Below are positions 53,280 through 63,744 of a stretch of DNA of 64,000 nt, piece after piece. The position numbers were made by a program, and so were the translations under genes. The stretch spans positions 144,038,961-144,102,960 of the forward strand of contig OZ038382.1 of assembly GCA_964036045.1 (NCBI GenBank), written 5' to 3'. Under the pieces are notes generated by a model. That model made no database searches. It was given only the letters and a program-made list of their open reading frames with translations, and was not told where the DNA came from. The DNA comes from Eutreptiella sp. 'Long Island Sound 2002'. Its lineage: Eukaryota > Euglenozoa > Euglenophyceae > Eutreptiales > Eutreptiaceae. The stretch's first letter is position 1. Every line of letters starts with the position of its first letter.

Positions 53280-55642
53280 TACCTGCCCATGTGTGTGTGA
53301 GTGTGCTGATCCTGAGCGCCTATGACCAAGCTGCAGAAATGGTGTCCTAACTATACCCAAGTCTGCACCCTTGCTCAACCCGGCGGATATCTTTACACGG
53401 TGCCACGGGGTACGCCCCGGGTCTCTCTGCCCCTAGGTGCCCAATTTCTGTGCTGGCACCAGACTTCCTTGGGAGAATACCCAGCGCTAACGCCAAGGTA
53501 TTGGTTTTCGTACCTACCTGCCTACTACAGGGGAGGGGTGGCCAAAAGCTATGAGGCATGAAAACCCCTGTATGCTACACGGCCAAAACCTAGACTACCA
53601 CTGCCACTGCCCACCGAAACCCTGATAAAATTTCAGGAAACAGGCGGGACAGTGACACACACACTAATGGTCCTACAATCACTACAGTGGCACCAGCCTT
53701 CGAAGGATGAGGGAGCTCTGGGCTCAAGCCCTCACCCAGGCCTACCACTCCTACACACACACACGATACTTGGCGTTGTGGAGGAACATGTGCCAGGCCC
53801 TAATGGCCCACCTGTGAAAGTACAAGAGAACACAGAGCTCCTGAGCGACTGTGGTCTAACAGGGACGCCACTACGCGTTTCCTTGACAGGGCTTGGAGGG
53901 AAGGAGTGCTCTGTTTGCGTGCACAGCGTGTATGATGAACAGGTCGGACTGCCCTCGCCACTCACGGCTGAGGTACAGTTTTTTGTTCTGATCTGCGCCG
54001 CATGGTTTAGCGCGGCAGGAAACTGCACCAATTCACCATTACCTGCCCACCTGTAAAGCAAAGGCGGATGAACTCAGTAAGGGGCGGAGGAACCAAGCCA
54101 GCCTCCACGTATTATACGCTTCTAAGGCTGAACTATAATACACTGTCCTCTTACCGAGTTACAAGCAAGCAAGCTTAAGGAACTCCACCCGTTCTCTTAT
54201 AGAATGTGGGGTGGAGCCCCTGGGTAACCTAAACAAGGGTTATACCGTGCGCAACACGCGTGGTCCACCCTTCAATGCGCCATATGCATGCACGAGCATG
54301 CCTGAATCTGTCGATCCAGTATTTTAAGCACTCCTTTTTTTCAAACGTCCATACGAAACACAATCACGAACTGAACCAGGGGGTGGCCCCTGCTGGGCTT
54401 ACTCACCTTATCTACCACGGGAGAGAGAGAGCAAGTGAAAACGTGACACGAACCACAAGCGAAGCAAATCGTTTATGCACACGTGTGTATGTTCTAATCA
54501 GTGCTAAAAAACGGAAAGGTTGGTGTGTAAGAGCAGTAGTCACGGTTGCCACGCATTGCACCGCAGGACAGGACCGGTAGCCCCCCGTGACAACCACTCC
54601 CTGGCTGAAGGCCATCTTTTTTGCCCTAATCTCACCCCTAATCATCGTGCAATCTTCTAATCTGTCCCTCTACTCTATCTTTGCGCTGCAACATGGCGAA
54701 ACCTCGGAAGCACGAGACAAGCAATGTGCATGCTGCATACAAAGGAACAAGAACCTGTAGGTTTGTACCTTCTCAGTGAAGTCTTTTCCAAATTCTTGGA
54801 TTCCCTCTTCTTGATTTTACCTAGAGGCATACGTGGAATCTCTACGTTTATTATTAATTGCATTTCTTGTCATTTCTTTATTATTACGTGACACACTGCT
54901 ATAATCTTATTTTCTCTGTCTTCTCCGGCCCCCCATTAGGATACGCTCCAGCGCGCCGCTTTTCTCTGCGTGTAAATCCAGGGATTTAAAAATTCCTGTA
55001 ATGCAGATGGAGATTCTGGGCAGGTCTGTACCCTCAGAAAAGCTCTAGGCCGTCATTTGACGGATTTTGGTGTTTGCGTCGATCGTTGCGTGCTTGTCAG
55101 TCCCTCAACCCTTCGTCCCTTGTCTGCAGATATCCTGATCGCAAACAGTGCAGTAGGCCGTTTTCTGGCCGAAAAACTGACTCCTGGACCAGTGTCCAGA
55201 ATCCAACACCCCATTGAGGGCAAAATAATTTTCAACGCCACCCCCTTGCACTAAGAACAGATCAGGTCAGACAGCAGGTTCAACAAGACCCCAGACAGCG
55301 TGCCCTGATTGTATTCTGCATTGGGTTTTGCGTATTGCACTGCGTTTTGCTATTTGGAGGGAGTGGTTTGTGCACACATGAATCCACATGCCCATTCTAA
55401 CCCCCTACCAAGCCACAGTTACCCCAGCGACGCCAATAAGCGCAGTGGGCGCTGTAGGTGTCTGTTATGAGTAAGCAAAAACTGGCGACTGCCCTGACGC
55501 AGCGCTTTCATTCCGATGTTCGGGATGTTATAGGAAATTTCAAAAAGACGTTGAAGCCATGGGGAGGTCAAGAAAAATTCCCTTTTTCCTTTGTAATGCG
55601 ACAGTGCTGGCCACCACAGCACAAGGGCAGAGTACCAAAAAG
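53280..55642 (+). mobile_element. RE-A copy A3 3' untranslated region with PPT
   Basis: About 2.36 kb, uninterrupted, colinear with 42272-42798 plus 46025-47778. It ends AAGGGCAGAGTACCAAAAAG before TG of L4. It contains a short (AC)n run near 53754. No coding frame is conserved between the copies as far as I can read. Confidence 0.75.
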
Positions 55643-55735
55643 TGTATTTCCCTGCCAAAAGGTTAGCTTTAGTTGTCATAGAGAGGCCTAAAGGCATAAC
55701 ACATTTTTATCTTAGTATTGGCCTAACCAAAAGGG
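55643..55735 (+). mobile_element. RE-A LTR L4, truncated
   Basis: Starts TGTATTTCCCTGCC like L1 and is cut after CCTAACCAAAAGGG by the start of RE-D. The remaining about 670 bp were not found after RE-D. Confidence 0.8.
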
Positions 55736-56235
55736 TGAAGCCGGTCCGGCTGCCCCACGACCGTCTTTGGCACAGACCTCGTAATGGTCAGCGCCGTGTT
55801 CAATATTTCTATTTTTTTCTGTCTACTTTTTATAAATGTTTTTGTATATTTTGTTTGTATTTTATCATTGTTTGCGACAGAGCGCGCTGGAGCGCTGGAG
55901 CGCTGGAGCGCGTGGGGACAGAGCGCGCTGCAAAGCGCGAGACGCGGTCGCCAGATCAGAGATGTGACCGTCAGCATTGACTACAGAGTTTAAAAAGGTT
56001 ACGGATTTATAGTATAAAAAGCCTTTTGAACGATGTAGTTATAATTATTGCGAATGCCCGCATATATGAAGACGATTCTCGAATGTTGTAGAGTAGATCG
56101 TTGACGAAAGGGCCAGGTGCATGCCCTGTTCTTTGTAGTTTACGTGTCTGCAGGTATGCGCCAGTGCTGAGGCCCGGCAAGGGTCTATGAATCTTTCGTA
56201 CAATGGGTATGGATGAACGTCCGGCAGAAGGATGT
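55736..56235 (+). repeat. RE-D left LTR
   Basis: 500 bp, nearly identical to the right LTR. It contains a GCGCTGGAGCGCTGGAGCGC short tandem repeat (about 55886-55915) and a TATAAAAAGCC box at about 56009. Confidence 0.8.
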
Positions 56236-56439
56236 AAAAGACGACATGAAACGTGTTGAGCGTGCATGCCACTGACGGGGTTCAGGTGTTGTTTGCTGGA
56301 TTTTTGGATAAAAGCAGCAAGGCTTTTCCGAAACAGCAGGCGGAGATCAGCGGAAATGGTCGCCAAACACCAAGACCAGGAGAACCCAAGGGGCTAGGGC
56401 TCTGGCCCTGTTACAGAAAGATTCATAAATGGTCTTGCA

Positions 56440-56625
56440 GGACGGACGGACTGACGGACGGACGGACGACGGACGGACGGACGGACGGATGGACGGACGG
56501 ACGGGCGGACGGACAAACGGATGAACGGACGGACCGACGGACCGACGCCCACGGACCGACGGACCGACAGACCGACGGACCGATCGACTGACCGACCGAC
56601 GGACCGGCCCACCGACCGACCGCAG
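56440..56625. repeat. (GACG)n / (GACC)n tetranucleotide array
   Basis: About 185 bp of GACG and GACC tetranucleotides with ACGG/CCGA phase variants. It lies inside RE-D and produces Arg/Ser-Val-Arg type chance frames. Confidence 0.95.
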
Positions 56626-56671
56626 AATTGGTCTGTCAGGTCTTGCACCCACCCTGCTCAGGCTGCACTGC

Positions 56672-57175
56672 ATGTCAGACGACGACGGTGACTTTCATTC
56701 TCCACTGCCCAGCTCAGATTCGCATGCAACGAGTCCATCATTGCGTAGCGAGTGGGAGACACGCAGCGCAGCAACCACTGAGGATGCGCGGAGCAACAGC
56801 AATCGAAGCCATGTGGAGTACGAACACCAGTCCGGTGACAGCGCAGCCGAAGGAGATCCCTGGTGGACGGATTTGGATGAAGCAACGCTGCAGGTGCTCT
56901 TCCAAACCAGTCCAAGGGAGTGCATGGAGTTTTGCGCGGCGAGTGAAGCAGGAGCAACGAGCTCAGAGTCCGTTGAGGAAGCAGCAGACGCAATGCAGCG
57001 ACTATCCATGACGGTGCCGCTGTGGGCACCTATTGTTCAAATGCCTGAGATCCCGGAGGACCAGCGGCATACTCGTGATGCAGCGGGCCACTGCAAAATA
57101 TGTGGTCCAGATCTGTTCTGGATGTGCCTGCACATGAGCCAGCCATTGAAGTGTCCGTTGAGGAAGCGTTGGTAG
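56672..57175 (+). CDS. RE-D internal ORF 1 (unrecognised, gag-like position)
   Basis: 167 codons, acidic and Ser-rich (MSDDDGDFHSPLPSSDSHAT), with a more structured stretch WWTDLDEATLQVLFQTSPRE and a Cys cluster (HCKICGPDLFWMC). I do not recognise it. Position and composition suggest the N-terminal part of the element polyprotein. Confidence 0.45.
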   Translation: MSDDDGDFHSPLPSSDSHATSPSLRSEWETRSAATTEDARSNSNRSHVEYEHQSGDSAAEGDPWWTDLDEATLQVLFQTSPRECMEFCAASEAGATSSESVEEAADAMQRLSMTVPLWAPIVQMPEIPEDQRHTRDAAGHCKICGPDLFWMCLHMSQPLKCPLRKRW

Positions 57176-57480
57176 AAGAAAGCCGTCGCCAGCAAAGTCT
57201 TCCTGAGCCACACAGACCAAGCACAACGTCCCACGCCACAGGGACTTCGTCAAACCTGGGGAGCGAGTACTCCGACGTGAGGAGGGGGCGTCCACGCGTG
57301 CCGGCTGCCGAAGCGACATATGAGCAACATCAGAAAGAAGGAGCGACCACGGAGAGCCCCGTGGACGGGCAGGACCAGCCCAAGATTTACACCATCCGTG
57401 ACCACACCCTCGAAGTTCTGATGCACCCGGATGTGCTAGCGTTGCACGCCGCGAGAGTCGTCAGTGGCAGTTGCACTTGA
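57100..57480 (+). pseudogene. RE-D pol N-terminal fragment
   Basis: Contains KEGATTESPVDGQDQPKIYT and LEVLMHPDVLALHAARVV, matching RE-B pol residues about 36-78, just before the protease. It stops at 57478-57480 before the DTG motif. It is in the -1 frame relative to ORF 1, with an overlap. Confidence 0.8.
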
Positions 57481-57571
57481 AGGTGTGTGCACGGTGCGGA
57501 CAGGAGTGGAGTGGATATGATGGAGTGGATGTGCGTGAACGGCCGGTTCCAAGACCGTCGTTTCACTTCTC

Positions 57572-57581
57572 AGAGGGGGGG
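57572..57581 (+). promoter_or_regulatory. RE-D polypurine tract
   Basis: AGAGGGGGGG directly before TGAAGCC of the right LTR. Confidence 0.8.
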
Positions 57582-58081
57582 TGAAGCCGGTCCGGCTGCC
57601 CCACGACCATCTTCGGCACAGACCTCGTAATGGTCAGCGCCGTGTTCAATATTTCTTTTTTTTTCTGTCTACTTTTGATATATGCTTTTGCATATTTTGT
57701 TTGTATTCTATTATTGTTTGCGACAGAGCCCGCTGGAGCGCTGGAGCGCTGGAGCGCGTGGAGACAGAGCGCGCGGCAAAGCGCGCGACGCGGTCGCCCG
57801 ATCAGAGATGTGACCGTCAGCATTGACTACAGGGTTTATAAAAATCACGGATTTACAGTATAAAAAGCCTTTTGAACGATGTAGTTATAATTATTGCGAA
57901 TGCCCGCATATATAAAGACGATTCTCGAATGTTGTAGAGTAGATCGTTGACGAAAGGGCCAGGTGCATGCCCTGTTCTTTGTATGTTACGTGTCTGCAGG
58001 TGTGCGCCAGTGGTTAGGCCCGGCAAGGGTCTAGGAATCTTTCGTACAATGGGTATGGATGAACCCCTGGCAGAAGGATGT
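57582..58081 (+). repeat. RE-D right LTR
   Basis: Matches 55736-56235. TATAAAAAGCC at about 57859 is a plausible TATA box about 280 bp into the LTR. Confidence 0.8.
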
Positions 58082-59333
58082 TGTACCGTGGACAGAGCCC
58101 ACCTCAGGGCTCAGTCCACAGAAAGGATTCCCGCGCGCGTGCAGAACGCTAACATACACGCGCACAGACAGACTTTGCTGAGGTACAGACCCAGAGAAAG
58201 AGTTTTCGAGTCGGATTTTCTGTCAGTATTTAGGCATAAATGATATTACACGTGTTGAGATAATTTGTACGGCTAGATCGACCTGAGTGACAAGTGACGA
58301 GATATATTTGTTTTGCATCATGTTTTCAAATGCGAATTGCTCAGTGAGTCATATGCATGCATCATACAAGATTTCAGAATATTTTGCATGCATTGTAACA
58401 AGAGCTTGAACTCATGTGCCATTTATTCACTTGTCTGTCTTTTAGAATGGACCTCATGTGCCAGACGCTTAGTATCTTCGTAGGTTTGTAATATTGTTTC
58501 ATTGTGTTTGTGTGTGGGCTTGTGTGTCTTGCATCCTGCGTGCCTATGGGATAAAGTTTTCTTTTTCTCGCATTTCAAAGTGTTTTTCAAGTGAAATTTC
58601 AACCAAATTTTAAGCAATTATTTTCCAATATACAACAAAGCCCATTACAGTACATGGTAGCGTTTTGGTTGGCACACTTGCTTGCTTGTTGTGGTGTTGT
58701 AGTATTGGCTTTGTAACGTGCGTCCGTGGGCCCGGTTCTTCGACGAGCCGTGATCCGAAGTCTCCAAGGACTTTGTGAACAAGGTCACGAATCCTTTGAC
58801 AAATTCGACAAGTTCGAAAGGTTGGCTTCACAAGGCCGACGCATTCGGTGGCAAGACGCCGACGAAATTGAACAACTCAAAGCCGATGTCCACGATCACA
58901 CACCGGCGGGTTCGAACGCCGTGATTTCAAGACTTCATTGAGAATTGAAGGTCCTTGTTGACTCTTTTGCATCTTTGGACATTTGTTGGTCATTGGTGCT
59001 ACAATTGGTCTTTGGTGCCACGATTGGTCATTGGGGCATATTCATTGGCATTGCATTGGTTATCTCTCCTCTTGGAAATCTTTGAGCTTTCCGTTGGGCG
59101 TCTCGTTTTCTTCGCTCCGCTCATTGCAATTCCATTGTCGATCTTTGAATTCTACGAGTTTTGTTCAATTCTTGGATTGGTGATTCTGCCTTTGGACAAT
59201 AACGATTGAAGATTATCTCCGATGACTATTGAATTCGTTAAATATTGCAATTGGCTGATTCATTTGCGTTGAGATGATTTTCGTTGAGACCATTGGGACA
59301 AATTCTTTGAGCATCTTTGAGCATTTATTTGAA
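58082..59333. other. AT-rich region upstream of RE-E gag, unassigned
   Basis: No gene is recognised. It may contain the 5' LTR or leader of RE-E, but no second LTR is in the window for comparison. A short inverted repeat CGGCG-GGTTCGAA-CGCCG lies near 58905-58922. One 71-codon frame (58726-58941) has no motif. Confidence 0.5.
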
Positions 59334-59483
59334 GATTGCCATTGATTGAAAGTTGCTCTTGGTTAATTATTGAATTTAATTTGAAGATTGCCATTGATTG
59401 AAAGTTGCTCTTGGTTAATTATTGAATTTTATTGAAAGATTGCCATTGATTGAAAGTTGCTCTTGGTAAATTATTGAATTCAT
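59334..59483 (+). repeat. Three tandem copies of a 52-bp AT-rich unit
   Basis: Units start GATTGCCATTGATTGAAAG at 59334, 59386 and 59438 and contain CTCTTGGTTAATTATTGAAT. They immediately precede the RE-E gag start. Confidence 0.9.
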
Positions 59484-59488
59484 TGAGA

Positions 59489-60589
59489 ATGCAACAACCG
59501 CGCGTCGGCAACCTCATTACCACGTGCGTGGACAATTCAACGACTTCGACGTCCCAATCACAGGTATTGCCATGGGATTCAACGTCCAATCCACTCCCGC
59601 CGCCTGCAAATGTACTCCTACAACAACACACATCACAAATTCCCGAGCAACAACCACAATCACCATTACTCCTACAAGAACACCAAGCACGCATGCCCCA
59701 ACAACCACACCAATCGCCGCTACCCTTACATCAACAACAAGTGCATCAACACTCACCGTGGAATCCCACATCGCATCCGCTTCCGCCATCCGCGAATATA
59801 CTCCTACAACAACTCCATCCACGTCAACATTGTAATGTATGTTGTAAGAGTGTATGTGTGTGTGGGCGGGGGGTACAAGAGTTGGTGCGTTTTTACGAAA
59901 CAAACTCTCTTGCGCTTGCCCCCACCCCACCACCCCAAAGCCCCCTTCGCAGAGACCTCCTGCTTCAGAGCTTGGGAAGAGAGGAAGAGGTTGGTCTCGC
60001 TCACAGCCCGCACTTGCACAATGCGAATCATGCGAGCCATGGGCATTCGGGGGCATTACAAGTTGTAGATACGGCTTACGGCTCTTTGATTGTTGAAACA
60101 ACTAACCCGGTATGTGTTGCACCGGAGGCGCCACATGATGTTGGCGCTACCCGGTATGATCCTGCACACAACTATGGTGGTAATAATGGCACGGATGCGG
60201 TTGATGAGGTTGAAGTGTTGAGTGTACCAGGTAATGAGCCCATACCCACGCCCCGCAATTGGAACGTGGACGTGGCCCCTGTGGCTACCAAGTCTACCCC
60301 TCAACTCCGAGGAATGAAAAAGGACTGGTCCGCGCCATTGGCCATGGAGTCCCGATCCGTGTGTGAGGTACCCGACACACCGGTTGGGCCCATGCCCAGG
60401 CGCCGCGACTGGGGCGTGGACATGGCGCCCACCTCCATGGAAGCCACCCCGCAGTTCCGCGGGGCCAAATGCGACTGGGCTGCACCTGTGGCCATGCGCG
60501 TGGGTACGGGAGATACCGGGACTGCCATTGTGCGCATGACCGAGGACGCGTCCCAGGGACCGTGCCATTCTCCACAATATGAGCCCTGA
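59489..60589 (+). CDS. RE-E gag-like polyprotein, N-terminal part
   Basis: Start ATG 59489 (MQQPRVGNLITT). 366 codons to TGA at 60587-60589, rich in Gln, Pro and His, with two related repeats (PWDSTSNPLPPPANVLLQQ and a later SHPLPPSANILLQQ). A Cys cluster (CNVCCKSVCVCG) follows, then two diverged tandem blocks containing DWSAPLAME / DWAAPVAMR. Unrecognised; placed in gag because the same frame continues past the stop into the next segment. Confidence 0.5.
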   Translation: MQQPRVGNLITTCVDNSTTSTSQSQVLPWDSTSNPLPPPANVLLQQHTSQIPEQQPQSPLLLQEHQARMPQQPHQSPLPLHQQQVHQHSPWNPTSHPLPPSANILLQQLHPRQHCNVCCKSVCVCGRGVQELVRFYETNSLALAPTPPPQSPLRRDLLLQSLGREEEVGLAHSPHLHNANHASHGHSGALQVVDTAYGSLIVETTNPVCVAPEAPHDVGATRYDPAHNYGGNNGTDAVDEVEVLSVPGNEPIPTPRNWNVDVAPVATKSTPQLRGMKKDWSAPLAMESRSVCEVPDTPVGPMPRRRDWGVDMAPTSMEATPQFRGAKCDWAAPVAMRVGTGDTGTAIVRMTEDASQGPCHSPQYEP

Positions 60590-62656
60590 CCGTGTGAACA
60601 GGAGGTAAACGACATTTTGGTGGAAGAGGACCGTTTCTCCCAAATTGGGCAAATGGACCCCAACAAAGTCGCTCTTTTTCACACCCTTTTACAACAACCT
60701 CCACACACCTCCCATTCCCCGATTGGACAAATAAACCCTCATTTTGTGGCCGGAATGCATGAGGCTATGCCCATGGACGAGGGGGAAGCAGGGGAAAATA
60801 CGGGCACCGGGGCCCTGTGGAGACAACAGCAGGCGGCCATGCAAGCACAACAACAAGCAGCCATACAAGCGCAACAGCAGGCCATGGAAACACAACGGCA
60901 CGCGGCTATGCAAGCACAATAACAAGCGGCGATGCAAGCACAGCAACAGCAAGCAGCCCTGCAGGCACAGCAGGCGCAACAGCAGGCCATGCAAACGCAA
61001 CGGCAAGAACCCATGCAAGCACAACAGCAAGCGGCCATGCAAGCGCAACAACAGCAAGCAGCACTGCAGGCACAGCAACAAACCGTGCGCGCACAACAGC
61101 AGGCAGCTACAGCCATGCACCCACAGCAACAAGCAGCCATGCGGGCACAACATCAAGCCGCGGCACAGCAAGCGGCCATGCAAGTGCGACACCAAGCCGC
61201 CATTGAGGCGCAACGACAAGCAGCGATGCAAGCTGCACAGGCGGAACAGCAGACAGCACAGCCAGGGCCCATGCCAGCACGGCTGCCAGCAGTGGTGTGG
61301 AGAACTGCCACCCAGCCGGCCGAAGCCGTGCAAGCAATGGCCTCCAACCCGGAAGGCCCGAGGGCAACGACCTGTATCCATCACAGTGTTTGCAACACGT
61401 GTACGGGCCCAAGCCCCTGTGTGCAAACACAGTGCCCGTTGCAGATGGTGACACGGTCAAATTCGTCTGCCGGTTCCGCCATCAACCCCGGAGACAATGC
61501 ATCGAGAGACCCGCGTGTCCCTTTGGAGCCACCGCCGTCACCCTTCCGGACGCCAGTGCCACAGATCACTGTGCCATCTGGGGCCCAGGTAGAACATACG
61601 GTGAGATGGCCCCCTGGGGTGCATGTAGTCCTCTCAGGGATGTATGCGAACGTTGTCGACTACATTGAGTCAACCAATCACGGAAAGGTAATGACTTTGC
61701 CTGACGACCCCGGGGTGCTGCCGCAACTTGTCCAGTACTGTGGCGATGTGCAAATCAGTGTTGACAAGATACGGAGCGTCCTGGGGGAGGCAAAGCCCCC
61801 TTACCGTGACCTGGTGCAAGAACATAATGCTGCCCTGGTGGAGGCCATGGCAGAGCATCAGGCGTGTGTTGACGACATTCGGGGGGCCGTGAACCGAGGT
61901 GATAGCTTCCCCCCTTTCCGGTGCAGGGAGCCGCGGTTACGCAGATCGTTTGAGCTCATCTACGTCGAGTGGATGAGGGTAATTGAACCAATGATCTACC
62001 CTTCGTCCTACCGGGTCTACGGCCCGGAACAGCCCATTAAAGATCCGCGGAGGCCGGTATCCCCCCGAGATTACGGGTCAGGAGTAGGGTCCGAGAAAGG
62101 GGACAGTGTGACCTCCCTCCACGGAGGCCATTGCGCTTCCTCGTGCTCGTGCCGTACTACCAGTACAACCCGACAGAAAAACGTGGAGCTGGAACGTACA
62201 GTGGCCCATTTGAGGCGGCAGGTGGAGTTACTGACTGTTGGCGCTATTGACAAGTCAGACGCCCCACCAGCCCCCACAGGGAAACAGCACCACCCAGGTC
62301 CACGAGTGTCCACAACTATTCCTGAAACTGAGTGCATTGTCATAGATGAGGTAGACCAACGCCCACCCCCACCCGGGAAGATACGTTCTCGGCTTTCCGG
62401 GAGACTGGTGGACACCCCGCAACAGCAGACACCATACCCAGCAATAGAGTTGCGTTATGATACCCCTATATTGCCGCCGGTGGCCACTGACGCCGCCATT
62501 CATATGGTACAACAGGCCAACACGGCAGTCGACGCACTGGGAGCACAGAGTCCCCCAGCTTGGCAAGCCCTGATGCACCCCGCTTACGCGTCACAATGGG
62601 CACGCGACCCACAACCACGCTTTGAAGGACAACCTGCGAATTGGTTTCATTTTTAA
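60590..62656 (+). pseudogene. RE-E gag-like polyprotein, Gln-rich and middle part
   Basis: Same frame as the preceding ORF. It opens PCEQEVNDILVEEDRFSQIG, then an Ala/Gln/Met repeat array of QAAMQAQQQ type (about 60815-61260), interrupted by one CAA to TAA at 60920. A conserved-looking region follows (VVDYIESTNHGKVMTLPDDP; CGDVQISVDKIRSVLGEA), then a short coiled coil (NVELERTVAHLRRQVELL). It ends FEGQPANWFHF and TAA; the capsid continues in the +1 frame. Confidence 0.6.
60815..61260 (+). repeat. CAG/CAA-rich repeat encoding QAAMQAQQQ
   Basis: Imperfect units of about 27-33 bp with GCAAGCACAACAACAAGC-like words, in frame over some 150 codons. Confidence 0.9.
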
Positions 62657-63122
62657 CCTATCGTGGGAACCCTGGTTCACACGTTCTGGGCTGCCATTGA
62701 GCCAAAACGTCCATTGGCTTGGGGCCAGCCTAGACGGGGACCTCCGTGATGCATACTTGCAGCTCCAAAACGAGAATGCCAATTCTTTGACCTTTCAGGA
62801 GGTGTGGAGCTGGCTGGAGGATACGTATGGGAGAGTAACCCCTGGTATCCTAAAGAAAGCGTGGCTTGAGTATCCGCCGCCCAAACACTTGAATAGTGCC
62901 AATCTGGTATTGTTTAAGTTAGGGTACGAGACGCGTCGTGACCGGTATGCTAAGGTCATGGGAGGCTTGGCCCCAGAACGTGACAGAGGGGTTCTCCTCT
63001 CCAAATTGGGTGCTTCCGAGGAGAAAATCGTTTCCCAGGAAATTGAGCGCCAGTTCAGTGAATACTGGTGCAAGGTTTCAGGACTGCCAGTTGGCGTTGA
63101 CACCCCCGCATCGAGAGTCTGA
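62640..63122 (+). CDS. RE-E capsid-like segment
   Basis: Reads NLSWEPWFTRSGLPLSQNVH, then ASLDGDLRDAYLQLQNEN and FQEVWSWLEDTYGRVTPGI, AWLEYPPPKHLNSANLVLFK. This has the helical pattern of retrotransposon capsids (DAYLQLQ, W.WLEDTYG). It ends at TGA 63120-63122, and the sequence continues in the next +1 frame. Confidence 0.65.
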   Translation: MGFIFNLSWEPWFTRSGLPLSQNVHWLGASLDGDLRDAYLQLQNENANSLTFQEVWSWLEDTYGRVTPGILKKAWLEYPPPKHLNSANLVLFKLGYETRRDRYAKVMGGLAPERDRGVLLSKLGASEEKIVSQEIERQFSEYWCKVSGLPVGVDTPASRV

Positions 63123-63744
63123 AATTCCGGTCCACAAGGTGATCGGACGGGTGGAATTCAATATCCACTATGTCATGATCAAAGTTCCCACACGTTGGCA
63201 GCGAGATTTGTTGATCTCCCTCCTAAATGGGAAGGCAACCAACAAGGGGACTACGATTACGGCTGTGGAATGGATATACACCTTTGACGCCGCCGCAGTT
63301 TTCCATGAAATGGAAAAAATCCTGAAGAAAGACTTGGACCGGCGAACAGCCTTGGAGGCCCAGAATTTAGCGGTGAACGCCATCCACCAATCGCCACAGC
63401 ACCAGGCACATGGCCCATACTATTCCCGTTTCGGGTCGCAGCGCCCATCCTACCGTTCCTGGGGTTATTCCCCAAAAGGGGAAACAGCCAAGGGCGGTAA
63501 GAAGGGCGGCAAAGGCGGAAGGCCTGCCCTGGGGGCCAACGTACACGGCAAACAGGGCGCCCCGAAAGGAGAAAAAGGGAGTGCCGACAAATGACGCGGC
63601 AAACGGTACCGTCCCACATATGGAAAATTCCAAGGAAAAGGAAGTGGCAAGGGCCAGCCCAAAGGAGGTCGCCCCGGGTACGCCCCAGGCAGGGGTACAA
63701 AGGGCGCTAAGGGCGCTTTTGGGCGTGGCGTGCGGAAAAATTGA
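63112..63744 (+). CDS. RE-E capsid end and basic nucleocapsid-like segment
   Basis: Frame from about 63112 (SEIPVHKVIGRVEFNI), through AVNAIHQSPQHQ, to a Lys/Gly-rich tail (AKGGKKGGKGG). There is an in-frame TGA at 63592-63594, then RGKRYRPTYGKFQGKGSGKG and more of the same to TGA 63742-63744. No CCHC knuckle is visible; the basic GK repeats could bind RNA instead. Confidence 0.6.

Larger units (their letters stand above)
55736..58081 (+). mobile_element. RE-D, small internally deleted relative of RE-B
   Basis: Two 500-bp direct repeats (55736-56235 and 57582-58081) flank about 1.35 kb. The repeats start TGAAGCCGGTCCGG, like RE-B LTRs (TGAAGCCGGTTCGG), and the right one is preceded by AGAGGGGGGG, like the RE-B PPT. 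The internal part keeps a fragment homologous to the start of RE-B pol but has no RT. This is a non-autonomous (LARD/TRIM-like) derivative. No clear PBS and no target duplication were found; the right border is inferred from where the two repeats diverge. Confidence 0.75.

Noticed and set aside
56253-56673. Open frames with repeated RTDGLTDGR / SVRPSVRPS motifs
   Set aside because: These are translations of the GACG/GACC tetranucleotide array.
60689-61426. Minus-strand Leu/Cys-rich frames opposite the RE-E Gln repeat
   Set aside because: They are the shadow of the CAG/CAA repeat on the other strand; the plus-strand Gln-rich frame is continuous with the gag-like sequence.
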